Assembly: GCA_964490705.1 (NCBI GenBank)
Contig: CAZBCG010000002.1
Location: 1-64,000, forward strand
DNA: 64,000 bases
Direction: 5' to 3'
Source: Fodinibius sp964490705
Lineage (GTDB): Bacteria > Bacteroidota > Rhodothermia > Balneolales > Balneolaceae
Part shown: piece after piece, positions 25,996 through 34,818 of the stretch
Numbering within the stretch: the stretch's first letter is position 1
Layout: every line of letters begins with the position of its first letter
Notes under the pieces: generated by a model
What the model was told of the DNA's origin: nothing
The model's database searches: none
The model's input: the letters and a program-made list of their open reading frames with translations, nothing else
Program-made: the position numbers and the translations under genes

Positions 25996-26505
25996 GAATT
26001 AAAAGCATAATTCCCTGACTGTCATTTCGATCGGAGCAAAGCGTAAGGAGGAATCTTTGTTATTGTGGTAACATAATTTCTGCGCTTATCCTATCATTCT
26101 TTTTCCACTTTTTGGCTTGATCCAAAAGGCTCGTAAAAGATCAAGGCTGGGAATTATGAACTTGCTTCGACCGCCAGACGGAATAATTTCAATGGTCCAC
26201 TACTATTGTTGCTGGTATGAACTCAAGCACCGATGCGAAATTCTTCTATTCGGTCTTTTGGTCTATACTCATAATTCGCAGGCCTAATTAAACCCGCCTC
26301 TAGCTCTGAAGGTCTAAATATCCCTCAACTAAAACGGATTGGGAATTACTATGTGCCAATTGGATTTTGCTATTGATAATGAAAAAGGCACCGCAGCAGA
26401 GGCCTCATTCGCCGAAGTAGTCAGCTATGTAGGCCTGACTACAGTGCCAGATTTGTTTTTTTTATCTTGGTACAGTGCTAAACTTAAGCACATTCGAAAT
26501 TGTGT
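25996..26505. other. Non-coding stretch with small repeats between convergent genes
   Basis: About 510 bases separate the oxidoreductase stop and the M3 peptidase stop. It holds a GTCATTTCGA-type repeat (26020-26058), a stretch around 26100-26150 resembling a common Bacteroidota intergenic element (CTTTTTGGCTTGATCCAAAAG), and a hairpin at about 26419-26444 with arms GTAGTCAG and CTGACTAC. An 89-codon frame at 26339-26608 runs antisense into the peptidase gene and is judged not real. The sequence looks like accumulated repeat debris. Confidence 0.55.
26020..26058 (+). repeat. Dispersed GTCATTTCGA-type intergenic repeat, copy 1
   Basis: TGTCATTTCGATCGGAGC followed by AAAGCGTAAGGAGGAATC resembles the element at 34698-34725 (TGTCATTTCGAGCGAAAGC...GAGAAACCC). 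Such elements are common between convergent genes in this bacterial group; here it is 25 bases past the oxidoreductase stop. Confidence 0.6.
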
Positions 26506-28638
26506 TTATTCCGTATCTAGCCCTCGACGTTTGAGTAAGTGTTTGACCTCTGGCTCTTGTCCGCGGAAGGTTCTGTATAGCTCCATAGCCTCGTTGCTGC
26601 CGCCCTGAGAGAGAATGTACTGATGGAATCGATTACCATTTTCGCGCTGTAAGCCACCGTTTTCCTGCATATAAGCAAAAGCATCAGCTGCAAGTACTTC
26701 ACTCCAGATGTAGGAATAGTAATTGGCCGAATATCCGCCTGAAAAAGTGTGCGCAAAGTATGGTGATTTATAGCGCGGTGGCACCGCTTCCATGTCCAAG
26801 TTGTATTTGGCAAGTGCTTTATCCTCAAAATTTTGTACGTCATTTGGGATTTCATCCGTACCCAGCAGGTGCCATTCCATATCCAGCATTGTGGCCGCCA
26901 GGTATTCTTGCGTATCGAAGCCTTGGTTAAAGTTGCTGGCTTCAATTACACGGTCGAGAAGATCCTGCGGAATTTGTTCTCCGGTTTCGTAATGTTTGGC
27001 ATAATTTTCCAGGATTTCCGGCTGAATAGCCCAGTCTTCCTCAAAAGTAGAGGGAAACTCCACGAAATCACGAGGTACTGATGTGCCGCTTTGGGATGGA
27101 TATTCTACATCAGAAAACAGCCCGTGTACAGCGTGGCCCATTTCGTGGAACATGGTCGTCACGTTATCAAAGCTGATAAGCGCTGGTTCGCCTTCGGCCG
27201 GTTTTGGAATATTCATCACATTCACAATCACCGGTTTTTTGTCCAGCAGATGCGACTGCGAGACGTAAGCATTCATCCACGCTCCGCCGCGCTTGGAGTC
27301 GCGTTCAAAATAGTCGGCATAAAACAGGCCAATCTGTTCTCCATCTTCGTTATAGACATCGAAAGTTCGAACATCCGGATGATATACCGGCAAATCATCG
27401 CGCTCCTCAAAAGTGATCCCAAACAGTTTATTCATGGTATAAAACACACCGTCTTTGAGCACGCGATCGAGCTCAAAATAGGGACGCACTTCCGATTGGT
27501 CGATGTTATACTCGGCCTGCCGCACTTTTTCTGCGTAATAATTCCAATCCCACGGTTTTACATCTTCTTCGATGCCGTCTTTTTCCATCATATTCTTGAT
27601 GGCTGTTTTTTCTTCACTGGTGTTTTTAAGCACCGGCGGAATGAGATCCTTCAGCATATCGAGGGCGGCCTCGGGCGTCTTGGCCGTCTGGGGATCGAGC
27701 TTGTAGGCCGCATGGTTTTCGTATCCCAGGAGTTCAGCTCGCTCGGCCCGTAGTGTTACAATTTCCAGGATCAACGGACGATTGTCGATACCACTATCCT
27801 GACCAATGCCGCGATAAGCCGAGGCTTCCCAGACGCGCTGGCGCAGATCACGATTGTTCAGTTCTTTGAGGATAGGCACCCGTGTAGTATTGGTGATGGT
27901 GAGCAGATACCCGTCTTTTTCTTGTTCAGTAGCTGCTTCTTTGGCGGCAGCAATGCGATCTTCACTGAGTCCGTCCAGTTGTGCTTTGTCTTCGACAAGC
28001 ACCGCTCGTTCTTTAGTCAATGCCAGCAGATTTTCCTGAAATTCAGTCGTAAGGGTAGAGAGGCGTTCATTAATTTCACGCATGCGCTTTTGTTCATCTT
28101 CACTTAGTTGAGCGCCGGCACGGAGAAATGCGCGATGTGTGTCTTCAAGCAATTTCATCTCAGCTTCAGTGAGCTCCAATTCATCCCGTTTGTCATAAAG
28201 TGTTTTCACACGGTCGTAGAGCTCAGCATTTAGCAGTATGTCATCGGAGTGGGCTGCCAGCTTGGGCGCCATCTCTTTCTGGATGGCTTGAATCTCGTCG
28301 TTGGTGTGGGCCGAGGTCAGATTGAAAAAGACCGAGCTGGTCCGTTCGAGTAGCCGACCACTCTTTTCCATCTCTACGATAGTATTTGCGAAGGTCGGTG
28401 CCTCCGAATTGGAGGCGATCTCCTCAATTTCCTCGAGCTCCTGTTCCATGCCCGCCTCAAAAGCCGGGCGATAATGCTCGACCTTGATGGCATCAAAATC
28501 GGGTGTCTCAAAAGGGAGAGTGCTCGGTGAAAACAGGGGATTGTCATTCATTTGCTTTGATTGACTATTGGTTTTTTGGCAGGCCGACAGCATCACGCCG
28601 CCCGCCAGGATGATTAATAAAAGTGATTGGATTCTCAT
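26506..28638 (-). CDS. M3 family oligopeptidase, lipoprotein (Dcp-like)
   Basis: Zinc peptidase that trims short peptides, here anchored to the envelope: MRIQSLLLIILAGGVMLSAC is a lipoprotein signal with lipobox MLSAC. The zinc motif is FHEMGHAVHG near residue 496, with the downstream glutamate in VEFPSTFEEDW about 25-30 residues later, as in peptidyl-dipeptidase Dcp and oligopeptidase A. Length (710) is typical. The coding region is on the minus strand; its promoter region (28639-28889) is shared with the divergent phosphate cotransporter gene. Most members cut C-terminal dipeptides; exact specificity is not predictable. Confidence 0.95.
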   Translation of the reverse strand: MRIQSLLLIILAGGVMLSACQKTNSQSKQMNDNPLFSPSTLPFETPDFDAIKVEHYRPAFEAGMEQELEEIEEIASNSEAPTFANTIVEMEKSGRLLERTSSVFFNLTSAHTNDEIQAIQKEMAPKLAAHSDDILLNAELYDRVKTLYDKRDELELTEAEMKLLEDTHRAFLRAGAQLSEDEQKRMREINERLSTLTTEFQENLLALTKERAVLVEDKAQLDGLSEDRIAAAKEAATEQEKDGYLLTITNTTRVPILKELNNRDLRQRVWEASAYRGIGQDSGIDNRPLILEIVTLRAERAELLGYENHAAYKLDPQTAKTPEAALDMLKDLIPPVLKNTSEEKTAIKNMMEKDGIEEDVKPWDWNYYAEKVRQAEYNIDQSEVRPYFELDRVLKDGVFYTMNKLFGITFEERDDLPVYHPDVRTFDVYNEDGEQIGLFYADYFERDSKRGGAWMNAYVSQSHLLDKKPVIVNVMNIPKPAEGEPALISFDNVTTMFHEMGHAVHGLFSDVEYPSQSGTSVPRDFVEFPSTFEEDWAIQPEILENYAKHYETGEQIPQDLLDRVIEASNFNQGFDTQEYLAATMLDMEWHLLGTDEIPNDVQNFEDKALAKYNLDMEAVPPRYKSPYFAHTFSGGYSANYYSYIWSEVLAADAFAYMQENGGLQRENGNRFHQYILSQGGSNEAMELYRTFRGQEPEVKHLLKRRGLDTE

Positions 28639-28889
28639 GATTTGTTCAATTAGGTAGAAATAAAAAATGACAGTAAAAGTTTTGTTTTCGAATATACATA
28701 AAGTTGATAATATAAAAGAGCCTATAATTATATTATATATTCATAGACAGGAATTCTTCGCGCGATTAGAAATATCAAGATGGTTGAATTCTAGCAACTA
28801 TAAATAATCCTGCAGATGTATTATATTCGCACATCAATTTCTTAGGGAGATTTATTGAAAATTTTTGATCAGTATATAAAAATCACACA

Positions 28890-30629
28890 ATGGCTTATAG
28901 TTTTTGGGATTTCCTGCAACTAATTGGTGCGCTCGGAATTTTCATTTATGGGATGAAGGTTTTTAGCGATGGCCTGCAAAAAGTGGCGGGCAATAAGTTG
29001 CGTAAGATTCTCAAAGGGATGACCAGCACGCGATTTCGGGGTATCCTTACCGGTTTTACCACGACCTCAGTTACGCAGTCCTCAACTACAACCACGGTGA
29101 TGGTGGTCAGCTTTGTTAATGCCGGCTTGATAACCTTTTTGGAGTCCACCGGTGTTATTATGGGTGCCAATATTGGGACGACGGTAACGGCATGGATGAT
29201 TTCGATTTTTGGATTCAAAATGCAGATTACCCCCGTTGCGATGGTACTGATCGGTCTGTTCTTTCCCTTTATGTTTTTCGGTCGCGAAAAACTGCGTAAC
29301 CTGGCCGAGGCGATGATTGGTTTTGGTATCCTGTTTATTGGCCTTGACTTTATCAAGAATGGGGTGCCCAACATCCAGCAAAACCCGGAGATGTTCCAGT
29401 TCTTGAACCAGTTTACCGAGTTTGGTTTTCTCTCTATCGTCATATTTGTGATCGTTGGTACCTTGCTCACCTTGCTTACCCAGTCATCATCAGCTGCCAT
29501 GGCTATTACGCTGGTCATGCTTTTCCAGGGGTGGATCGATTTTCCTATTGCCGCAGCCATGGTGTTGGGCGAAAATATCGGGACGACAGTAACTGCTAAC
29601 ATCGCTGCCGTAGTGGGCAATGTCTATGCCAAAAGAGCGGCCAGGTTCCACTTTGTATTCAACATATTTGGGGTTTTGTGGATGATGATCTTGATCGATC
29701 CCTTTTTAGTGGGGATCGACCAACTGATGGGATATTTTGCACCGGGTGCCGGGTCCATAATGTATGCCACCAGTGAAATAGGACGTGCTAATGCCACGCT
29801 TGCACTTTCGCTTTTTCACAGCACCTTTAACGTGATTAATGTGTTGTTGCTGGTTGGGTTTGTGCCGTATATCGTTAAGCTTGTGGAAAAGTACCAGAAA
29901 GAAAAGGAAGATACGCAAACCCGTTTGAAATACATCTCATCGGGGATGATGTCGTCACCTGAACTATCGATTTCGCAGGCTCACAAAGAGATTGAGCTGT
30001 TTGCCAAGCTGATCGACAAGATGCACTTTAGTATTGAGGGATTGCTCTTCAATAAGCAGAACAGACAAGAACAGTTCTTAAAGAAAATTGAAAAACGGGA
30101 AGGGATTACCGACAATATTGAACTGGAAATCGCCGAATATTTGACTAAAATTTCCAGTTATAACCTTAGCGAAGAAGCAACCAGGCGGATTCGACAGATG
30201 CATAGTATGATCAATGACCTTGAGCGGGTAGCCGATATTTATTACCAGATGTCCAAAACCTATGAGCGTATGCAGAGTGAAGGGAAGGAGCTGCCGGAAT
30301 CGGCAATGGAAAAAATTCACACCATGCTCGATCTGGTTCACGATGCCGTTCAGAATGTTCGCGAAAATCTTGCAAAAGAAGGGGATGAAATAATTCTCGA
30401 AAAGTCTATAGACTTAGAGGATGCTATTGACGATTATCGGGATGAGCTTCAGGATTTTCATTATGCACAGCTTGAGAATAATGTGTATTCCAATGAGTTG
30501 GGCTTTATGTTCTTGGATTATCTAAATCGCCTCGAAAAAATTGGCGACCACCTCTTTAATGTAAATGAAGCCATCGCCGGAGTGAAGGTGAAATCGGCCT
30601 ATAAGGAAGTGATTGAAGAGATGGAGTAG
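28890..30629 (+). CDS. Na+/phosphate cotransporter family protein with C-terminal PhoU-like domain
   Basis: Inner-membrane transporter of the NptA/PNaS family. The two inverted repeats each have the QSS motif: TQSSTTTTVMVVSFVNAG near residue 58 and TQSSSAAMAITLVML near 198, followed by GANIGTTVTAW and GENIGTTVTANI, the substrate/sodium-binding loops. About ten membrane helices run to residue ~340; after that a PhoU-like helical domain (about 345-560) is cytoplasmic and may regulate transport. Length (579) fits bacterial members with this fusion. It is a single gene, divergent from the M3 peptidase. No Pho regulon box is evident upstream. Confidence 0.93.
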   Translation: MAYSFWDFLQLIGALGIFIYGMKVFSDGLQKVAGNKLRKILKGMTSTRFRGILTGFTTTSVTQSSTTTTVMVVSFVNAGLITFLESTGVIMGANIGTTVTAWMISIFGFKMQITPVAMVLIGLFFPFMFFGREKLRNLAEAMIGFGILFIGLDFIKNGVPNIQQNPEMFQFLNQFTEFGFLSIVIFVIVGTLLTLLTQSSSAAMAITLVMLFQGWIDFPIAAAMVLGENIGTTVTANIAAVVGNVYAKRAARFHFVFNIFGVLWMMILIDPFLVGIDQLMGYFAPGAGSIMYATSEIGRANATLALSLFHSTFNVINVLLLVGFVPYIVKLVEKYQKEKEDTQTRLKYISSGMMSSPELSISQAHKEIELFAKLIDKMHFSIEGLLFNKQNRQEQFLKKIEKREGITDNIELEIAEYLTKISSYNLSEEATRRIRQMHSMINDLERVADIYYQMSKTYERMQSEGKELPESAMEKIHTMLDLVHDAVQNVRENLAKEGDEIILEKSIDLEDAIDDYRDELQDFHYAQLENNVYSNELGFMFLDYLNRLEKIGDHLFNVNEAIAGVKVKSAYKEVIEEME

Positions 30630-30750
30630 CTTCGATAAACCGATCCTACAAACCACCCCGAATTTTGCTTATCTTTGGCGACTAATGAATAGGATGCAGA
30701 TGATACGGATTGGACAGATTGTCGCTGAATGATTGAATATCAGCATTCAT

Positions 30751-30774
30751 GTCATTCTGAACTTGTTTCAGAAT
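30751..30774 (+). repeat. Dispersed short palindromic repeat
   Basis: GTCATTCTGAACTTG followed by TTTCAGAAT: the arms ATTCTGAA and TTTCAGAAT pair around a CTTG loop. It is a variant of the element inside the LuxE-family gene (22012-22042) and at 51064-51091. Confidence 0.75.
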
Positions 30775-30803
30775 CTGGAATGCTGAAATAGATAAAATAG
30801 ACC

Positions 30804-30879
30804 CTGAGACAAGGCCTACTTCGCCGAATCCCGAACCATCGGGAGTAAGCTGGACTCAGCATGTGGGTCAGGATGATAT
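30804..30879 (-). repeat. Intergenic repeat, copy 2 of the 76-base element (inverted)
   Basis: Reverse complement of the element at 8063-8138, with the central ~50 bases nearly identical and both flanks more diverged. It lies between the phosphate transporter and leuS genes and contains its own internal CCCGA / TCGGG palindrome. Confidence 0.85.
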
Positions 30880-30978
30880 TTAGCATTTAAAGAAATTTTG
30901 TTGTGACCGCGTCGTCCGTGTTTCATTACACAAATAACCAGTCAACTAATAACAACAACATAACCAAGCAGTAACTGA

Positions 30979-33564
30979 ATGAGCTCATACAAACCGGACA
31001 ATATTGAATCTAAGTGGCAGCAATACTGGGAAGAACAAAAGACGTTCAAAACCCCGGAAGATCACGACAGTCCCAAATATTATGTACTGGATATGTTTCC
31101 CTATCCCAGCGGATCGGGGCTGCACGTTGGTCACCCGGAAGGCTACACCGCCACTGATATCCTGGCGCGCTACAAACGTATGAACGGATTCAACGTACTT
31201 CATCCCATTGGGTGGGATGCGTTTGGACTGCCGGCCGAGCAGTATGCAGTTAAAACGGGCACCCATCCGCGAAATACGACCGAGAAGAACATCAACCGGT
31301 TTCGCGAGCAGCTGCAGGATCTTGGATTTAGTTACGACTGGGACCGTGAGGTAAACACCACCGATCCCGACTACTACAAATGGACGCAATGGATTTTTCT
31401 GAAGCTATACGAAAAGGGGTTGGCGTATGAAGATGACGTGCCCGTGAACTGGTGTCCGGAACTCGGCACCGTGCTGGCCAACGAGGAAGTGATCGACGGC
31501 AAGAGCGAAGTGGGCGGTCACCCGGTCGTCAAAAAGCCGATGCGCCAGTGGGTGCTCAAGATTACCGAATATGCCGACCGTCTGTTAGAAGGATTGGACG
31601 ATCTCGACTGGCCGGAATCCACCAAGAAGATGCAGCGCGACTGGATCGGCAAATCAATGGGCGCAGATATTGATTTTGAAGTGGATGGGTACGACGAGGA
31701 AATTCGCGTTTTTACCACTCGTCCCGATACCATTTTCGGTGCCACCTACATGGTGCTGGCGCCCGAGCACGACTTGGTGGATAAGATCACGGTTGAGGAT
31801 CAGAAAGAAACCGTAGAGCAGTACCAAGAAGAAGCGGCGCGGAAATCTGACCTCGAGCGCACCGAGCTCAGCGATGAAAAAACGGGCGTCTTTACCGGCG
31901 CCTATGCCATCAATCCGGCCAACGGGGAGCAGATCCCGATCTGGGTGGCCGATTATGTGTTGGCGACCTATGGCACCGGCGCGATTATGGCTGTACCAGG
32001 TCAGGATGAGCGCGACTGGGAGTTTGCTGAGAAATTTGATCTGGATATCGTTCGCACCGTGGAACCGCCCGAAGATTTTGACGGCAAAGCCTATACCGGC
32101 GAAGGCAAAGCGATCAACAGTGACTTTTTGAACGGCCTGAATATTGAAGATGCCAAAGAAAAAATTATCGATTGGCTCGAAGAACACGAAGCCGGCAAGA
32201 AGGCAGTGAACTATAAACTGCGCGACTGGTTGTTTTCGCGTCAGCGTTACTGGGGCGAACCATTCCCGATCATCCATGTGGATGGCGAACCCAAACCGGT
32301 GGGCGAAGACGATCTGCCGGTGACGCTGCCCGAAATGGACGATTTTGAGCCGACTGACGACGGCAATCCGCCGCTGGCTAAAGCGACCGACTGGGTGAAC
32401 ACCGAAGATCCCGAGACCGGCAAGCCGGCCGAACGCGAAACCAACACCATGCCGCAGTGGGCGGGCTCGTGCTGGTACTACTTGCGCTACTGCAGTCCCG
32501 AGTTTCAGGAGGGGCCTGTAGATCCCGATGAAGAAAATTACTGGATGCCGGTGGATATGTACGTGGGTGGTGCCGAGCACAGCGTGTTGCACTTGTTGTA
32601 TGCGCGATTCTGGCACAAAGTGCTGTACGATTGCGGAGTTGTCTCCACGAAAGAACCTTTTCAGCGGTTAGTGCACCAGGGGATGATTCTGGGTGAGATG
32701 GAATATACCGGCTATAAAAAAGGCGGCGACTGGATTTCCGCTAATATTGCTGATGACTATGACAACCTGGAGCGCATCAAGCTTGACGAAGAGCAGGTTG
32801 AAAAGAAAGGTGACGATTTTGTCATCAAGGGTACCGAAATCCGCGTGGATGCCAAGGCGCACAAGATGTCGAAGTCGCGCGGCAATGTGGTGAATCCCGA
32901 TGATATCATTGAGGAATATGGTGCTGATTCTATGCGTTTGTACGAGATGTTTATGGGTCCGCTCGAGCAGGTGAAGCCGTGGAGCACCAAAGATGTGGAT
33001 GGCGTGTATCGCTTCTTGGGACGTGTCTGGCGAATGATCATCGACGAGGACAGTGGAGCGCTGAACGATTCAGTTACTGATGGTAAGCCGTCCAAAGAGC
33101 AGTTGAAGACACTGCACGAATGTATCCAGAAGGTGACTGATGACATTGAGGACCTGTCCTTTAACACGGCCATCTCGGCGATGATGATCTTCATCAACGA
33201 GGCGAATAAATGGGATGAGCATCCGACATCCATTTTGGAACCGTTTATCAAGTTGCTGTCGCCGTTTGCTCCGCATATTGCCGAAGAGCTCTGGGAACGT
33301 CTGGGCAACGAAGATTCTATTGCTTATGCCGACTGGCCGGAGTTCAACGAGGAGTATCTGATTTCTGATACGCAGTTGTACCCTATCCAGGTGAACGGAA
33401 AGGTGCGCGGTGAAATCCATGTGCCGCGGGAGAAGGCCAAGGACAAAGAATATGTGCTTTCGGAGGCGAAATCTGAGGAGAACGTAAAGCGCTATCTTGA
33501 AGATGGTAATCTGGTGAAAGAGATTTTTGTCCCCGAGCAGATTGTGAACTTAGTGGTCAAGTAG
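30979..33564 (+). CDS. leuS: Leucyl-tRNA synthetase
   Basis: Charges tRNA-Leu with leucine; class Ia synthetase acting in the cytoplasm. The ATP-binding HIGH-type motif is GSGLHVGHPEGYT near residues 45-57 and the KMSKS loop is HKMSKSRGNVVNPDD near 628. The CP1 editing domain is present between about residues 225 and 420 (for example VFTTRPDTIFGATYMVLAPEH and the GTGAIMAVPGQDERDW segment with the conserved aspartate). The 861-residue length is complete, and the C-terminal domain ends FVPEQIVNLVVK. The start ATG has no strong Shine-Dalgarno sequence. Single gene here. Confidence 0.98.
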   Translation: MSSYKPDNIESKWQQYWEEQKTFKTPEDHDSPKYYVLDMFPYPSGSGLHVGHPEGYTATDILARYKRMNGFNVLHPIGWDAFGLPAEQYAVKTGTHPRNTTEKNINRFREQLQDLGFSYDWDREVNTTDPDYYKWTQWIFLKLYEKGLAYEDDVPVNWCPELGTVLANEEVIDGKSEVGGHPVVKKPMRQWVLKITEYADRLLEGLDDLDWPESTKKMQRDWIGKSMGADIDFEVDGYDEEIRVFTTRPDTIFGATYMVLAPEHDLVDKITVEDQKETVEQYQEEAARKSDLERTELSDEKTGVFTGAYAINPANGEQIPIWVADYVLATYGTGAIMAVPGQDERDWEFAEKFDLDIVRTVEPPEDFDGKAYTGEGKAINSDFLNGLNIEDAKEKIIDWLEEHEAGKKAVNYKLRDWLFSRQRYWGEPFPIIHVDGEPKPVGEDDLPVTLPEMDDFEPTDDGNPPLAKATDWVNTEDPETGKPAERETNTMPQWAGSCWYYLRYCSPEFQEGPVDPDEENYWMPVDMYVGGAEHSVLHLLYARFWHKVLYDCGVVSTKEPFQRLVHQGMILGEMEYTGYKKGGDWISANIADDYDNLERIKLDEEQVEKKGDDFVIKGTEIRVDAKAHKMSKSRGNVVNPDDIIEEYGADSMRLYEMFMGPLEQVKPWSTKDVDGVYRFLGRVWRMIIDEDSGALNDSVTDGKPSKEQLKTLHECIQKVTDDIEDLSFNTAISAMMIFINEANKWDEHPTSILEPFIKLLSPFAPHIAEELWERLGNEDSIAYADWPEFNEEYLISDTQLYPIQVNGKVRGEIHVPREKAKDKEYVLSEAKSEENVKRYLEDGNLVKEIFVPEQIVNLVVK

Positions 33565-33706
33565 CGGCCGCGGATTTTAACAGGCCTAGTATTTGGCACC
33601 GTAGCTCTGTCCAATCCGTTCAACTTGTGTTCTATGTAAAATTTCATTTCTTAGCCAGAACTCCTTTTTTAAGAGAGCGCTAATATTAAAATTATATTCG
33701 GGCGTC

Positions 33707-34648
33707 ATGGTTTTACCATTACTGATTTTTGTTGTTGGTATTCTACTGATTGTCTATTTCTCTGAAAAACTGGTCGAGGCCACTGTTGGCACGTCACTGG
33801 GATTTGGTATTTCTACCTTCTTGATCAGCGTGCTTTTTATCGGTTTTGATCCTGAGAATCTGGGACTTGGCGCCGTGGCATCGTATGATGGGGTGACGGG
33901 CATTGCAGTGGGAACGATTATCGGCTCGGCCATGGTAGCCATCGCGCTGGCATTGGGTATTACTGCTCTTATAGCACCCATGAGGTTTGAGCAAGTACCC
34001 ATGCAGATACCGTTGATACAGGTAGGCGCTGTACTTCTCTTTGGTGCTTTAAGCTTTGATGGTGTATTGACTCGTTTCGATGGATTGATGCTGCTGGTTG
34101 GTTTTGGAGCTGCGGTTTGGTATTTGATTCACTTAGGAAGGAGAGGATTGCATATTCGTCCCACCGGCGAAGCAGCCGAAGTACTGGAAGAGGGTAGAGC
34201 ATTCAACCGTTGGCAAGCTGCCGCTCAATTGGCGGGATCGCTTGTAGCCATCATTGTAGGCAGTGAATTTGTCGTTTGGGCATTTGAAGAACTGGTTGCG
34301 GGCCTTGGGGTATCAGATACCGTTGCAGGTCTTACCATTTTGGCATTGATGGTGAGTATCGAGGAAGTGGCGCGGGAGCTGCCTGCTGCACTGAAGGGAC
34401 GTCCTGAAATTACGGTAGGTAATGTAATCGGCTCGGTGTTAGCTTTCTTTCTATTCAATGCAGGTATTATTGCACTGATCAGGCCGGTGCCCATTAGCAC
34501 GGAGGTATTTAACTTTTACCTGCCGTTGAGTCTTGGAATTATATTGTTCGTTACCTTCCTGATGATTCGGAGATCAATTCCACGTTGGGCGGGCGTTATA
34601 TTGGTGTTGGGATACGCGATATTTTTCGCGAGGGGATATTTATTTTGA
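33707..34648 (+). CDS. CaCA-family sodium/calcium antiporter-like membrane protein
   Basis: The 313-residue protein has about ten hydrophobic helices in two halves. The two alpha-repeat regions typical of Ca2+:cation antiporters are visible as AVGTIIGSAMVAIALALGITAL (about 70-92) and TVGNVIGSVLAFFLFNAGIIALI (about 238-260), with acidic residues preceding the second (VSIEEVARELPAAL). It would exchange Na+ (or H+) for Ca2+ across the inner membrane. Length is typical of the YrbG-type bacterial branch. It follows leuS by 142 bases and is convergent with the GH3 gene. Confidence 0.85.
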   Translation: MVLPLLIFVVGILLIVYFSEKLVEATVGTSLGFGISTFLISVLFIGFDPENLGLGAVASYDGVTGIAVGTIIGSAMVAIALALGITALIAPMRFEQVPMQIPLIQVGAVLLFGALSFDGVLTRFDGLMLLVGFGAAVWYLIHLGRRGLHIRPTGEAAEVLEEGRAFNRWQAAAQLAGSLVAIIVGSEFVVWAFEELVAGLGVSDTVAGLTILALMVSIEEVARELPAALKGRPEITVGNVIGSVLAFFLFNAGIIALIRPVPISTEVFNFYLPLSLGIILFVTFLMIRRSIPRWAGVILVLGYAIFFARGYLF

Positions 34649-34697
34649 TTAACAAATCCGTTCCGCACGAGATAACACATCCAGCTATGAAATGATT

Positions 34698-34725
34698 TGT
34701 CATTTCGAGCGAAAGCGAGAAACCC
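34698..34725 (+). repeat. Dispersed GTCATTTCGA-type intergenic repeat, copy 2
   Basis: TGTCATTTCGAGCGAAAGC then GAGAAACCC, lying between the convergent antiporter and GH3 genes. It matches the start of the element at 26020-26058. The inner part (TTCGAGCGAAAGCGAGAA) has partial internal symmetry. Confidence 0.6.
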
Positions 34726-34818
34726 TTGTTTTTAACGATACTTCTTAGCTTTAAATACGTTGTACTTAAATGGTTCGAGCGTCCCCTCGGACCATTAGAC
34801 GCTTGTGCTATCAGGTCT

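Larger units (their letters stand above)
30630..30978. other. Non-coding stretch with two repeat elements upstream of leuS
   Basis: The 349 bases between the phosphate transporter and leuS hold two dispersed repeats: a short palindrome at 30751-30774 and the inverted 76-base element at 30804-30879. The remaining ~100 bases before leuS are AT-rich and presumably carry its promoter. I see no T-box leader for leuS (no specifier-stem or T-box sequence). Confidence 0.6.

Noticed and set aside
26339..26608. 89-codon frame between oxidoreductase and M3 peptidase genes
   Set aside because: Half of it is antisense to the peptidase 3' end, and the rest lies in repeat debris.
30880..30978. T-box leader in front of leuS
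   Set aside because: No specifier stem, antiterminator or T-box sequence can be seen, and no terminator hairpin precedes the start.
31654..32616. 320-codon frame antisense to leuS
   Set aside because: A shadow of a GC-richer, strongly biased gene; product resembles no family.
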